From DATFKA01 sp042095835 (GTDB lineage: Bacteria; Bacteroidota; Bacteroidia; Chitinophagales; Saprospiraceae): a stretch of 64,000 bases of DNA. Shown here in pieces: positions 1-9,003 of the stretch. Below the pieces are notes generated by a model. The model was not told the origin of the DNA and did not search any database. It saw only the letters and a list, made by a program, of their open reading frames with translations. How positions within the stretch are numbered: the first letter of the stretch is position 1; each line of letters begins with the position of its first letter. Both the position numbers and the translations under genes were made by a program. Where the stretch lies: NCBI GenBank assembly GCA_042095835.1, contig JBELML010000012.1, forward strand, positions 1 to 64,000, in the 5' to 3' direction.

Positions 1-332
1 CGGAAGCCTACACGACAGCAGATGAAGACCTAGCAGTAGCACTATTGATTGGAGAAGGTACCCAACAAGCAGAGAACGCCTTGTACCAAAACTGGCCGAA
101 TCCATTTAGAGCAGAGACGGTGATCAGCTTCAAGCTAGCAGAAGCTAGAGAGGGCATCATCGAGATCAAAGATATCCGCGGAAGAACCATCCTCTTGAAA
201 GAGGGCGGCTTTGCCCAAGGCTACAACGAATTGCGATTAAGAGCGAATGACTTACCCGCATCAGGCGTATACTTCTACACCTTGAGTGCAGGCGACTTTA
301 CAGCTACGAAGAAAATGATACTACAGCGATAG
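1..332 (+). CDS. C-terminal end of a T9SS type A cargo protein (5' truncated by the window)
   Basis: The reading frame is open from the first bases of the window, so this is the 3' end of a longer gene. The last ~85 residues form a typical T9SS type A sorting domain: a YQNWPNPF motif, beta strands (TVISFKLAE, GIIEIKDIRGR), an LRANDLPASGVYFYTL segment and a terminal KKMILQR. In this family the domain sends a Sec-exported protein through the type IX system to the cell surface and is usually cleaved. The passenger domain lies outside the window, so its function cannot be read. Two hairpins with T-runs follow the stop codon. Confidence 0.9.
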   Translation, partial: EAYTTADEDLAVALLIGEGTQQAENALYQNWPNPFRAETVISFKLAEAREGIIEIKDIRGRTILLKEGGFAQGYNELRLRANDLPASGVYFYTLSAGDFTATKKMILQR

Positions 333-343
333 CAAAAGATATA

Positions 344-374
344 GAGTAGGGAGCTAGTCTTCCTACTCTTTTTT
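344..374 (+). terminator. Intrinsic terminator after the T9SS cargo gene
   Basis: The inverted repeat GAGTAGG / CCTACTC (344-350 and 362-368) is followed by a run of six T. It lies 11 bases past the stop codon. Confidence 0.75.
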
Positions 375-399
375 GGTCGTCTTTTTTATGTTAATTAGG

Positions 400-435
400 A
401 AGCCAGGCAACAGAACGTTGTTTGGCTTTTTTATT
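400..435 (+). terminator. Second terminator-like hairpin
   Basis: A 12-bp stem, AAGCCAGGCAAC against GTTGTTTGGCTT with two G-T pairs, is followed by TTTTTTATTTT. It acts as a back-up to the preceding hairpin and isolates the SusC promoter region. Confidence 0.65.
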
Positions 436-761
436 TTATAGCTGTAGTAAACAATAAGGTCAAGAGGATGAAAAAGTGAATGGATAGTGGGTTTATAGAC
501 CTTGTTTTCCAAATTAATCATTAATAACAAGGTAGTTGGATGCGCATTGTTCTGAAAAAATATCTAGTTTTAGAAATAAATTTTGGATAATAATTTGTGA
601 ATTAAACTAAAGGTTATATTTTTAATAAAAGTATTCTTTACTCTTTATAAAGATTAGACCAGATAAAATTTTGAAATAATGTGAAATTCGCTGAGCAGAG
701 AGGCAAATTTTACGCGCTATAAACAAATTGATCACACATTCTTTAAACTCACTTATTTATT
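436..761. other. AT-rich leader region of the SusC gene
   Basis: Together with the two terminators this is a 429-base stretch without a gene. It is AT-rich and should hold the SusC promoter, but I found no exact TAnnTTTG. The only structure seen is an 8-bp inverted repeat, ACCTTGTT (499-506) and AACAAGGT (526-533), spaced by 19 bases, about 230 bases before the SusC start. It could be an operator or chance. No sigma/anti-sigma gene pair is adjacent. Confidence 0.4.
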
Positions 762-3700
762 ATGAAGCTTAAAAAGACTCATAGATTAACAGTGTGGTTG
801 CTATGCCTGACAATAGGCCTGTATCCTTTACAGACTATTCAAGCTAGTCCACTTGAAAGCAGTAGCAATACACTTGCTGCGACTATTACTGGTACGGTGA
901 CCGGTGAATCCGGTGAACCATTGATTGGAGCAACTGTGGTTGTTAAAGGAACAACTACTGGTGCGGTAACGGACCTGGATGGAGCCTATACGATAGAGGC
1001 AGGTCCCGATGACGTTCTATTATTCAGCTATACAGGTTACTCAGAAAAAGAGGTTGAAGTAGGTAATCAATCGATTATCGACGTGACCCTATCTGAGGAC
1101 ATCGCTCAATTATCTGAGGTGGTTGTAACGGGATATGGAAGCCAGAAAAAAGCTAACCTTACTGGAGCAGTAGGGGTAGTAGGCAATGAAGCATTAGAGG
1201 CTCGACCAATTACCAACGCTTCTCAGGCACTTCAAGGCCAGGTTAGTGGTGTTTGGGTAAACCAAAACTCAGGTGAGCCTGGTCAGGATGGTGCAACAAT
1301 TCGAATCAGAGGTATTGGTACACTTAATAACTCTAATCCGCTTATTCTAGTAGATGGTATTGAAGCTCCATTTGGTAATATCGATCCAAATGACATCGAG
1401 TCAATTACGGTATTGAAAGATGCAGCATCGGCCGCTATTTATGGATCTAGAGCTGCGAACGGAGTAGTTTTAGTGACAACTAAACGGGGTGGAAATGCTA
1501 AGAAGCCTACCTTTAACTACACAGGTTTTGCTGGTACTACAGAATCCACTGCTGTACCCGAATTCATCTGGAACTCGCAAGAATTCATGGAACTGCGGAA
1601 TGAGGCTGATGTCAACTCTGGCAGACCACCATTGTACCCAGATGCGGTGATTAACCGATTCAGTGGTAGTGGGGCCCCTAATACCAACTGGTTTGATGAG
1701 ATTCTAAGAAATGGAGCCATCCAGCAGCACAGCCTTTCTATTAGCGGTGGTACAGAAAGAACAAACTTCTACATCTCTTTAGGTTACCTTGACCAAGAAG
1801 CGATTATTGAGGGTACAGACGGTACAGAGAGATTTAACGCTCGTTTGAACTTGGATACCAAAGTAACTGACAACTTCAGTCTTGGTGGTAGTTTCTACAT
1901 CAGTCGCCAGGAGTCCAATTTGGATAACATTGGTCAAGATGGTGGTGTACTTGCGAGAGCTACTCGTTTGGGACCAAACTTCCCGGCATATGATAGTCAA
2001 GGTCGTTTGGCAGATAGAGATAGAGAGATCAATACACTCGAACTTTCTACACCGAATATTCTTGCGGAGATTTTATCACTGAATCGTATATTGAGAGACA
2101 ACCGTTTCTTGGGTAGTTTCTACGCAGAGTATGAGCCAGTTGCTGGTTTGAAACTAAGAGGTACTTTCGCTGCGAATTATCAGAATGATGATGATGAGTT
2201 CTTCAATAGAAGAATCCAAACTTACGATTGGCAGACAGGTGATCCAACCCTTGCTTGGGTAGAAAATAGAAACCTAAACAAGCAGTTCGCACAAACACTG
2301 AACCTAACGACTTGGTTGCAGGCAACTTACGAAAAGAGCTTTGATAAGCACAATTTCAAATTCTTAGCAGGTATCAACCAAGAATCTTCTGAGTTCAGAC
2401 AGTTTAATGCTACTCGTGCACAACTACCGAGTAACTCTTTACCATCTTTAAATACAGGTAACCCTGAAACGTCAACAGCTTTTGATAATATTCAGGAGTG
2501 GGCATTGAGATCCTACTTTGGTAGAATCAACTACGACTACGACAACAAGTACCTATTTGAATTCAACATCAGAAGAGATGGTTCTTCTCGATTCGGTAGT
2601 AACAACCCTTGGGCCGTGTTCCCTTCATTCTCAGCAGGATGGGTTGTTTCTGAGGAGTCCTTCTTTAACTCAAGTGTAATTGACTTCTTAAAAGTAAGAG
2701 CTTCTTGGGGACAATTAGGTAACCAAAATATTGGTAACTATCCTTTTGCAGCCCTTATTTCGTTTGATCCAGCTTATAGCTTTGGAGGAGCCATTCAAGG
2801 TGGAGCTGCACAGACTACATTAGGTAACCAGGATATTAGATGGGAAACCACTACTCAGACAGATATCGGTATCAATATGTCAATGTTGAATGGACGCCTG
2901 AGTGTAGAGGCCGATTACTTTATCAGAAATGCAGAAGATATTCTCTTTAACCAGAATAACCCAGCAGTAACGGGGGTAAGAAACCCTACTACTGTAAACA
3001 TTGCTGAAGTAGAGAACAGAGGTTGGGAGTTAATCACCAACTATCGCCAGCCAATTGGTAAAGGAACACTTACACTTGGAGTGAATGTGACCAATGTAGA
3101 AAGTGAGGTTAAGGCAATTGATCCTTCTCTTTCAGGAGAAGCCGATCGTGTATTTGATGGAGCTTTTATCATTCAGAGAGGACAGCCTATCAATGCATTA
3201 TATGGTTTGAAAGCATTGGGTATTTTCCAAAACCAAGCAGAAATTGATGCTGCACCTGACCAATCTGCTATTGGTGGAGGACCTTCACCAGGTGACTTAC
3301 AGTTTGAAGACATCAACGGTGATGGAGTGATTGATGTAAATGACAGAACCGTACTTGGTCAGGATAACCCAACTTGGATTTACGGATTTAACCTAGCGTA
3401 TGAAATTGGTGGTTTTGATATCGCCGCTTTATTCCAAGGTATTGGTGATGCTCAGGTTTTTGAGACTAGTCGGATATATGCACCATTCCAGAACAGTGGT
3501 GGGGTAGCTGCTATCTGGAGAGATCGTTGGACACCAGACAATCCTGATGCTTCTTTACCTAGAATTGCGATTTCTCAAGGACCTAACTATGCCGTTAACC
3601 ACTCTTGGTTTGTAGCTGATAGAAGTTACTTAAGATTGAAAAACTTACAAGTTGGGTATACTTTCCCTGCTGATATGTTCAAGGATAACTTTATTCAAAG

Positions 3701-3848
3701 CCTTAGAGTCTTTGTAAATGGAACTAATCTATGGACAAGTTCTGATTATGTAGGCTTTGATCCAGAAAGAGCAGAAAGAAATACCAATGCATTTGCCTCT
3801 TATCCACAGTTAAGAATATTTACTGGTGGGGTTAATGTGAAATTTTAA
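762..3848 (+). CDS. SusC/RagA-family TonB-linked outer membrane protein
   Basis: This is the barrel component of a SusCD nutrient importer. A signal peptide covers residues 1-28. A carboxypeptidase-regulatory-like domain follows (ATITGTVTGESGEPLIGATV, ~residues 38-115), then a plug domain with the typical VVVTGYGSQKKANLTGAV stretch and the PLILVDGIEAP and ITVLKDAASAAIYGSRAANGV motifs (~120-240), and a long beta-barrel that ends in a beta strand finishing with Phe (VNVKF). The 1028-residue length is normal for SusC. There is no N-terminal STN domain, so signalling to an anti-sigma factor is unlikely, and none is encoded nearby. In the family, SusC transports large oligomers through the outer membrane using TonB energy and pairs with the lipoprotein SusD encoded next. 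The substrate cannot be deduced. Confidence 0.95.
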   Translation: MKLKKTHRLTVWLLCLTIGLYPLQTIQASPLESSSNTLAATITGTVTGESGEPLIGATVVVKGTTTGAVTDLDGAYTIEAGPDDVLLFSYTGYSEKEVEVGNQSIIDVTLSEDIAQLSEVVVTGYGSQKKANLTGAVGVVGNEALEARPITNASQALQGQVSGVWVNQNSGEPGQDGATIRIRGIGTLNNSNPLILVDGIEAPFGNIDPNDIESITVLKDAASAAIYGSRAANGVVLVTTKRGGNAKKPTFNYTGFAGTTESTAVPEFIWNSQEFMELRNEADVNSGRPPLYPDAVINRFSGSGAPNTNWFDEILRNGAIQQHSLSISGGTERTNFYISLGYLDQEAIIEGTDGTERFNARLNLDTKVTDNFSLGGSFYISRQESNLDNIGQDGGVLARATRLGPNFPAYDSQGRLADRDREINTLELSTPNILAEILSLNRILRDNRFLGSFYAEYEPVAGLKLRGTFAANYQNDDDEFFNRRIQTYDWQTGDPTLAWVENRNLNKQFAQTLNLTTWLQATYEKSFDKHNFKFLAGINQESSEFRQFNATRAQLPSNSLPSLNTGNPETSTAFDNIQEWALRSYFGRINYDYDNKYLFEFNIRRDGSSRFGSNNPWAVFPSFSAGWVVSEESFFNSSVIDFLKVRASWGQLGNQNIGNYPFAALISFDPAYSFGGAIQGGAAQTTLGNQDIRWETTTQTDIGINMSMLNGRLSVEADYFIRNAEDILFNQNNPAVTGVRNPTTVNIAEVENRGWELITNYRQPIGKGTLTLGVNVTNVESEVKAIDPSLSGEADRVFDGAFIIQRGQPINALYGLKALGIFQNQAEIDAAPDQSAIGGGPSPGDLQFEDINGDGVIDVNDRTVLGQDNPTWIYGFNLAYEIGGFDIAALFQGIGDAQVFETSRIYAPFQNSGGVAAIWRDRWTPDNPDASLPRIAISQGPNYAVNHSWFVADRSYLRLKNLQVGYTFPADMFKDNFIQSLRVFVNGTNLWTSSDYVGFDPERAERNTNAFASYPQLRIFTGGVNVKF

Positions 3849-4084
3849 TTTTCTATCCTGATCCATTGTGTCAGTTTATTTTACTAGAACTGACCAATAG
3901 AAAAGTTTAATAATCTTTTATTTAGATTGAAATAGAATTATTTTATTTGGAAATTATCTATGTCAACTTAATATGATGAAACTTTGACAAAGTATGAAAA
4001 CGAGAATGTGAAAATCATACTAACTTTATTAAGTCAAACGATTATCTAAGTTGAAGGTCAAAAGACAATTAAAAATTTTTTAAA
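3849..4084 (+). promoter_or_regulatory. SusC-SusD intergenic region with a hairpin
   Basis: The 236-base gap between susC and susD is longer than usual for an operon. It contains a hairpin, GTCAGTT / AACTGAC (3870-3876 and 3888-3894), without a following T-run. This may reduce or stabilise readthrough into susD. An independent susD promoter is possible, but I see no clear -7 element. Confidence 0.35.
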
Positions 4085-5653
4085 ATGAAAATTTTTCAAA
4101 AAATAACTTTAATTCTGGCACTATTAGTTGTAGCTACAACTGGTTGTCAGGAAGACTTCCTCGAGAAAACACCACTAGATCGTGGTTCGGTAGAAGGTTT
4201 CTTTGAAACGGAGGAAGACGTAACGCGTGCCCTTAATGGGATTTATGATGTATTCCAGGGAAGTATCTGGGGAGGTGGATTCTATTGGATGCATCAAAAC
4301 TTTGATATTCTTACGGATAATGGGGTAGGTTGTTGTCCTTGGGAGCAGCAATATACTACTATCGCCAAAGGTGAGCACAACTCAACAACTGGTGGTATCA
4401 TTAATACAAAATGGGACTTTGGATACGAGGGTATCTTCCGTGCTAATTCTGTATTAGAGAATATCGGGAATGTAGAGATGGATGAGACACGCAGAAATGC
4501 GATGATCGCAGAAGCGCGATTCCTACGTGGTTTATTCTATAAAGAATTAACCACTTTATTTGGTGATGTGCCTTTAATCCTTAACGTATTAACTAGGGAA
4601 GAAGGTCTAGAAGTTTCTAGAGCACCTAAGTCTGAAGTTTTAGCTGCTATCTATGAAGATTTGGATTTTGCAGAAGCAAACCTAGATATCACACCTAATA
4701 ATGGAGATGCTGGTCGCCCAACAAAACAGTCTGCTATTGCAGTGAAGACAAGATTGGCGATGTATACCTTCGATTATAACCGTGCAATCACAGAGGCTAG
4801 AAAAATTGTTAACATTGCTAGTTCTAATCCTGATGTGCTTGGCTTAGTAGCTGACTATGGTGAGGTGTTTAACCCGGACAATGAAAATAATACCGAAGTC
4901 CTTTTTGATATTCAATTCGTAGAGGGTACACAAGGTGAAGGTAATTTCATGCAGGTGGCTTTAGCTCCTGGTCCTGAAGGTGCTCCTGGTAATGGTTGGG
5001 GTTCTATCACACCGCTTGATAATCTAGCGAATGCTTATAAAATGACAGATGGTTTGTCTATCGACGAATCTCCATTATTTAATGCAGATGAGCCTTACGC
5101 TAACCGTGATCCACGTATGTTCGGCAATTTATTCGTACCTGGTGTTTCAACCTGGAGAGGCGAGACTTATGATGCAGCCCTATCTGGTTTCTCCCCTTTC
5201 TTTGCTGTACGTAAGTGGGTAGATCCAGATGCATTGATTGGAGAAAACGGTTGCTCTTGTAATGAGACTAACCTAATCATCTATCGTTATGCAGATATCT
5301 TGATGTATCTAGCTGAGGCAATCAATGAAACTTCTGGTCCTACGCAAGAAGCTGTTGATGCTTTCAATGCGATCAGAGATAGAGCAGGAATGCCAACAAT
5401 TGATGCTGGGGTGAGTCAGGATGAGCTTCGCACTTTGATTATGGAAGAGCGTCATGCAGAGTTTGCTTGGGAAGGAACCCGTTATTTTGACCTTATTCGT
5501 TGGGGTATGGCGGAGACAATGGTTCCACAAGCCACTTTATTCGGTGAGGTTAGAGATGCTCGTGTATTCCAAGCGCCTAAGCATGACCTTTGGCCAATTC
5601 CTCAGAAGGAAATTGATCAAAACCCGAACTTGACGCAAAACCCAGGGTACTAA
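4085..5653 (+). CDS. SusD/RagB-family nutrient-binding outer membrane lipoprotein
   Basis: This is the substrate-binding lid of the SusCD importer. It has a lipoprotein signal peptide with a lipobox Cys at residue 21 (VVATTGCQEDFLEKTPLD), the SusD-typical start EDFLEKTPLDR, a helical TPR-like body (AEARFLRGLFYKELTTLFGDVPL), and a C-terminal SusD motif region (YRYADILMYLAEAIN, LIMEERHAEFAWEGTRYFDLIRWG, WPIPQKEIDQNPNLTQNPGY). The 522-residue length is normal. It follows the SusC gene and forms the standard pair with it. The preferred ligand is unknown because there is no glycoside hydrolase or peptidase beside the pair. Confidence 0.95.
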   Translation: MKIFQKITLILALLVVATTGCQEDFLEKTPLDRGSVEGFFETEEDVTRALNGIYDVFQGSIWGGGFYWMHQNFDILTDNGVGCCPWEQQYTTIAKGEHNSTTGGIINTKWDFGYEGIFRANSVLENIGNVEMDETRRNAMIAEARFLRGLFYKELTTLFGDVPLILNVLTREEGLEVSRAPKSEVLAAIYEDLDFAEANLDITPNNGDAGRPTKQSAIAVKTRLAMYTFDYNRAITEARKIVNIASSNPDVLGLVADYGEVFNPDNENNTEVLFDIQFVEGTQGEGNFMQVALAPGPEGAPGNGWGSITPLDNLANAYKMTDGLSIDESPLFNADEPYANRDPRMFGNLFVPGVSTWRGETYDAALSGFSPFFAVRKWVDPDALIGENGCSCNETNLIIYRYADILMYLAEAINETSGPTQEAVDAFNAIRDRAGMPTIDAGVSQDELRTLIMEERHAEFAWEGTRYFDLIRWGMAETMVPQATLFGEVRDARVFQAPKHDLWPIPQKEIDQNPNLTQNPGY

Positions 5654-5713
5654 TCATTTGAATAGTAGCTGTTAAATTCAAATTCTGCTAATTTTGGCAG
5701 AAAGCGACAAGTT

Positions 5714-5753
5714 AAGATTGGATTAAACTGTGATGGTTTAATCCAATCTTTTT
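5714..5753 (+). terminator. Terminator of the SusCD operon
   Basis: A perfect 15-bp stem, AAGATTGGATTAAAC (5714-5728) against its complement at 5736-5750, is followed by a T-run. It separates susD from the next gene. Confidence 0.85.
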
Positions 5754-5806
5754 AAATTGAGTAGGTACTTACCCTTACGAAATCGCTCCCAAATAAAATT
5801 ACTTTT

Positions 5807-7684
5807 ATGAAGGTTTTTAACACACTGACTTTTATTTTTTTCTTATCAACTTCTCTGAGTGGTCAAAAATTCGTTGAGCGCTCTGTGCAAGCAGGAATCA
5901 ATCACGCCTTTAGGGTAGATTTGGCGAATTTTGGTGGCGGTGCCTGTATAATCGATTATGATAATGATGGCTGGGAAGATATTTATATGACTGGGGGGAA
6001 TGAACCAGATGTTTTCTATCGGAATAATGGCGATGGAACCTTCACCAATATCATCGATCAAGCTGGTTTCGAAAGTACCATTCCTTGGCATACCCAAGGT
6101 GTTGTGGCAGCAGATGTGAATCGTGATGGATTCAAAGATTTATTGATTACCACTTTGTATAACAAAAACCGAGACCTCACACCCAATTTGCTATTCCTAA
6201 ATAATGGCGATGGAACATTCCAGGATGTAACGCGGGAGTATGGTCTCTGGGACTACGCTAGCAATAGTTCTGGTGCTACTTTTGGTGATGTTAATGCTGA
6301 TGGCTTTCCCGATCTCTACGTATCCAATTATATTGCAGGATCACCTAGAGGTGTATCCATTTTTAATGAAAGAACCATTACTGAAAATTATAGCTCAGCC
6401 GAAGATTTCTTTTTTATTAATGCAGGAGGTAAAGCCTTCCTAGAGGTGAGTGATTTGTATGGCCTCGATCATGACGGATTTGGATTTCAAGGGGACTTTA
6501 CGGATTTGGACAATGACGGTGATCTCGACTTATTGATTGCCAATGATTTTGGTTTTAGAGCTCAACCCAATATTGCCTTACGCAATAACTACCCCGACAA
6601 AAGCATGACCTATCGAGGAAATAGCCTACGACTAAATTACGGAATGAATGGAATGGGCATCGCCAAAGGCGATATTAATAATGATGGCTATATGGACTAT
6701 TATGTGACCAATATTGGAGCGAGCCTATTCACCCTAAGTGAGGAAGGCAAGTCTTTTATTGATTACGGCGTACAAAGTGGCTTAGGAAAAGACTTCATCG
6801 ATCATCCAGATTATCAAGGCGTACCTGTAAGTTGGGGTGCGGTGTTTTTTGATTACGATCAAGATATGGATTTAGATTTGTTTGTAAACAACGGAGCACT
6901 CAATCCATTGGTTAGACCCAATCATAACTTCTTCTTTGAGTTTGCGATGGGGCGACGCTTTGTGGAGATCGGAAATCGCCTCGGCTTAGCAGACCCTAGA
7001 ATTGGTCGAGGGGCAGTGACTTTTGATTATGACAAGGATGGAGACTTAGATTTATTGGTCGTCAATCAGCATCCGCGCGACCCCGACCGCACACTTCCTG
7101 AGGCCCGCTGTTTGCTCTACCGAAACGATGGCTCAGAGGGCAATTGGCTACAGGTGGAGTTAGAAGGTATCTATGCCGATAAGAATGGCATTGGATCAAG
7201 GGTTGAAGTCAAATTAAGTGACCGTACTTTGATTCGAGAAATTGATGGCGGATCTAGCCACCTTTCTCAGAATTCAACGATTGCCCATTTTGGTATTGGT
7301 GACCATGAGTCGGTGGAGTCGGTTACTATAAAATGGCTAGGCGGAAAGATTCAAACAGTCGATAATGTAGCTGCGAATCAGGTCATTACTATCACAGAGT
7401 CTAGTGAGCAATTACTCACCTTTCCTGAAAATACGATAAAAGTATTTCCTGGTTTCTTTGAAGATAGAATTGTCCTGGAATATGAATTAGAAGAAGCAGG
7501 CCCTATTCAGTTAAGTGTTTTTGATGCCCAAGGACGATTGATAAAGGAGCTCGTTGATATAGAAGCACCCGCTCGTACAGGAATTTGGCAATGGAATATC
7601 GATCAAGAACTGATCAGAGGTATGTATATTTTCCAATTGAGAACCAAAAACCAAGTCATTGGTGCCCGTGCAATTAAATTATAG
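5807..7684 (+). CDS. CRTAC1-type FG-GAP/VCBS repeat protein with ASPIC/UnbV domain and T9SS sorting domain
   Basis: A secreted beta-propeller protein. It has a signal peptide (residues 1-19, FFLSTSLSGQ) and about seven FG-GAP/VCBS blades carrying Ca-binding DxDxDG loops such as DYDNDGWEDIY, DVNRDGFKDLL, DLDNDGDLDLL, DINNDGYMDYY and DYDKDGDLDLL. An ASPIC/UnbV domain follows (~residues 440-540, GIGSRVEVKL...HFGIGDHESVESVTIKW), then a T9SS type A C-terminal domain (~545-625, ending ARAIKL). Such proteins often sit beside SusCD pairs in environmental Bacteroidota, and this one follows susD closely. The ligand and biochemical role are unknown; surface binding of a glycan or protein is an inference. 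The 3' end overlaps the next gene. Confidence 0.9.
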   Translation: MKVFNTLTFIFFLSTSLSGQKFVERSVQAGINHAFRVDLANFGGGACIIDYDNDGWEDIYMTGGNEPDVFYRNNGDGTFTNIIDQAGFESTIPWHTQGVVAADVNRDGFKDLLITTLYNKNRDLTPNLLFLNNGDGTFQDVTREYGLWDYASNSSGATFGDVNADGFPDLYVSNYIAGSPRGVSIFNERTITENYSSAEDFFFINAGGKAFLEVSDLYGLDHDGFGFQGDFTDLDNDGDLDLLIANDFGFRAQPNIALRNNYPDKSMTYRGNSLRLNYGMNGMGIAKGDINNDGYMDYYVTNIGASLFTLSEEGKSFIDYGVQSGLGKDFIDHPDYQGVPVSWGAVFFDYDQDMDLDLFVNNGALNPLVRPNHNFFFEFAMGRRFVEIGNRLGLADPRIGRGAVTFDYDKDGDLDLLVVNQHPRDPDRTLPEARCLLYRNDGSEGNWLQVELEGIYADKNGIGSRVEVKLSDRTLIREIDGGSSHLSQNSTIAHFGIGDHESVESVTIKWLGGKIQTVDNVAANQVITITESSEQLLTFPENTIKVFPGFFEDRIVLEYELEEAGPIQLSVFDAQGRLIKELVDIEAPARTGIWQWNIDQELIRGMYIFQLRTKNQVIGARAIKL

Positions 7685-8939
7685 AATACAACTCCTCTTT
7701 GGATTTTTATTCCTGGTAATCATTGGTCTACCTGCTCAAAACCTTCTACCGGATGGAAGTTTTGAGGAAGTACTTTATGTCGAGTGTGAACGTCCAGATC
7801 AAGGATTTAAAAAAATGCGCTACTGGTATTTGCTTGACGCTACACCTGATCTATTTGAAGGCAATTGTCGATTCAACGAGAATGAATTCAATTTTTGGGA
7901 TGAGGAGGTGAGGCCTTATGATGGGAAAAATTATGCAGGTATTTGGAGTCGCTGGAATTCTAATAATAACTATGTTTCAGAAGGAATTGCTACTTCCTTA
8001 AATGAGCCCTTGAAAGCAGGTCAAACCTACCTGTTTCAAATGGCTATTCTTAATCAGGGAGAATTCGCTGGCGTTTTAGCAGGGAACCAAACACCCTGTA
8101 GCCTGACTCCAGATAAGCACATTGATCTATATCTATCAAGGGATAGTATCACCATTGAAAATGACTTTTCCACAGGGTCTTCTTCGACTTCTGCTGGTCT
8201 AGTCGCTATACTCAGCTCAAGTGATATCATTGGAGGTAGTGGCGATGCTTGGACGATTATCTCCACCTGCTTTCAAGCGCAAGGCGGAGAGCAGCATTTA
8301 GGCGTGATCATGCCGCTAGGGACTTTTGGCCCTCTACCTGCCTGTGCCACCGATGATATTGAAGAGGGCGTTTACCAATCCTTTTATTTTAATTTGGATG
8401 CAATCTCTGTTACCGAATTAAACGAAAGCGGAGAAAGAGATTTAGCCTTTTGTGCAGACCAAAGCTTTGAGATTGATTTACCCAACTTATTTCCTGATCC
8501 TCTTTTCAAGGAGGCCATCTTTCTTTGGGATGATGGAGGCGAAGCTAATAAGAGAACACTATTAGAAAAAAGGACTTATGAGGTACTCGCACAATTAGAA
8601 TGTGGAGATTTCCCTTTGACGGTCAATGTAATTGCCGAAGATTGCGGTAGTGGTATCTATATCCCCAATGCTTTCTCACCCAATAATGATGGTGTTAACG
8701 ATGAATTCAAAGTGTTCTTTGTCAATCCGGAAAATGTACAAAACTTCCAATTGAGAATTTATGACCGATGGGGGACTGTGGTGTTTGATACTATCAACAA
8801 AGAAGATGTATGGAATGGAAGCTCAAGAAGTCAGACGGTAGGGAGCGGGACCTTTTTTTATGAGCTTTTTTATGAGAAAGAAGAACTTGGAGAGCTTATA
8901 TCTGTAAAAGAAAGAGGAGAATTATTGATTTTAAAGTAA
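7659..8939 (+). CDS. Secreted protein with gliding-motility-associated (T9SS type B) C-terminal domain
   Basis: The last ~95 residues match the CHU_C/type B sorting domain: IYIPNAFSPNNDGVNDEFKV, LRIYDRWGTVVFDT, WNG, and a conserved GTFFYELFY. The N-terminal part (~residues 27-320) starts with NLLPDGSFEE and resembles proteins of Bacteroidota that begin with a ligand-binding jelly-roll; I do not recognise a catalytic motif. The start is unusual. There is no ATG: candidates are TTG 7659, GTG 7662 and GTG 7668, all inside the end of the preceding gene. A 17-26 base overlap with the FG-GAP gene implies translational coupling. From GTG 7668 a compact signal peptide MQLNYRIQLLFGFLFLVI is obtained, so that start is favoured. 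Confidence 0.85.
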   Translation: MVPVQLNYRIQLLFGFLFLVIIGLPAQNLLPDGSFEEVLYVECERPDQGFKKMRYWYLLDATPDLFEGNCRFNENEFNFWDEEVRPYDGKNYAGIWSRWNSNNNYVSEGIATSLNEPLKAGQTYLFQMAILNQGEFAGVLAGNQTPCSLTPDKHIDLYLSRDSITIENDFSTGSSSTSAGLVAILSSSDIIGGSGDAWTIISTCFQAQGGEQHLGVIMPLGTFGPLPACATDDIEEGVYQSFYFNLDAISVTELNESGERDLAFCADQSFEIDLPNLFPDPLFKEAIFLWDDGGEANKRTLLEKRTYEVLAQLECGDFPLTVNVIAEDCGSGIYIPNAFSPNNDGVNDEFKVFFVNPENVQNFQLRIYDRWGTVVFDTINKEDVWNGSSRSQTVGSGTFFYELFYEKEELGELISVKERGELLILK

Positions 8940-8945
8940 AATCAA

Positions 8946-8981
8946 AGATGGCCCAACTCGAATTTTCGAAATGGGCCATCT
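8946..8981. terminator. Bidirectional terminator between convergent genes
   Basis: A perfect 10-bp stem, AGATGGCCCA (8946-8955) and TGGGCCATCT (8972-8981), sits between two convergent stop codons. The loop itself contains a small CGAA/TTCG pairing. Confidence 0.7.
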
Positions 8982-9003
8982 AATGCAAGAAAGGAGAAGG
9001 AAA

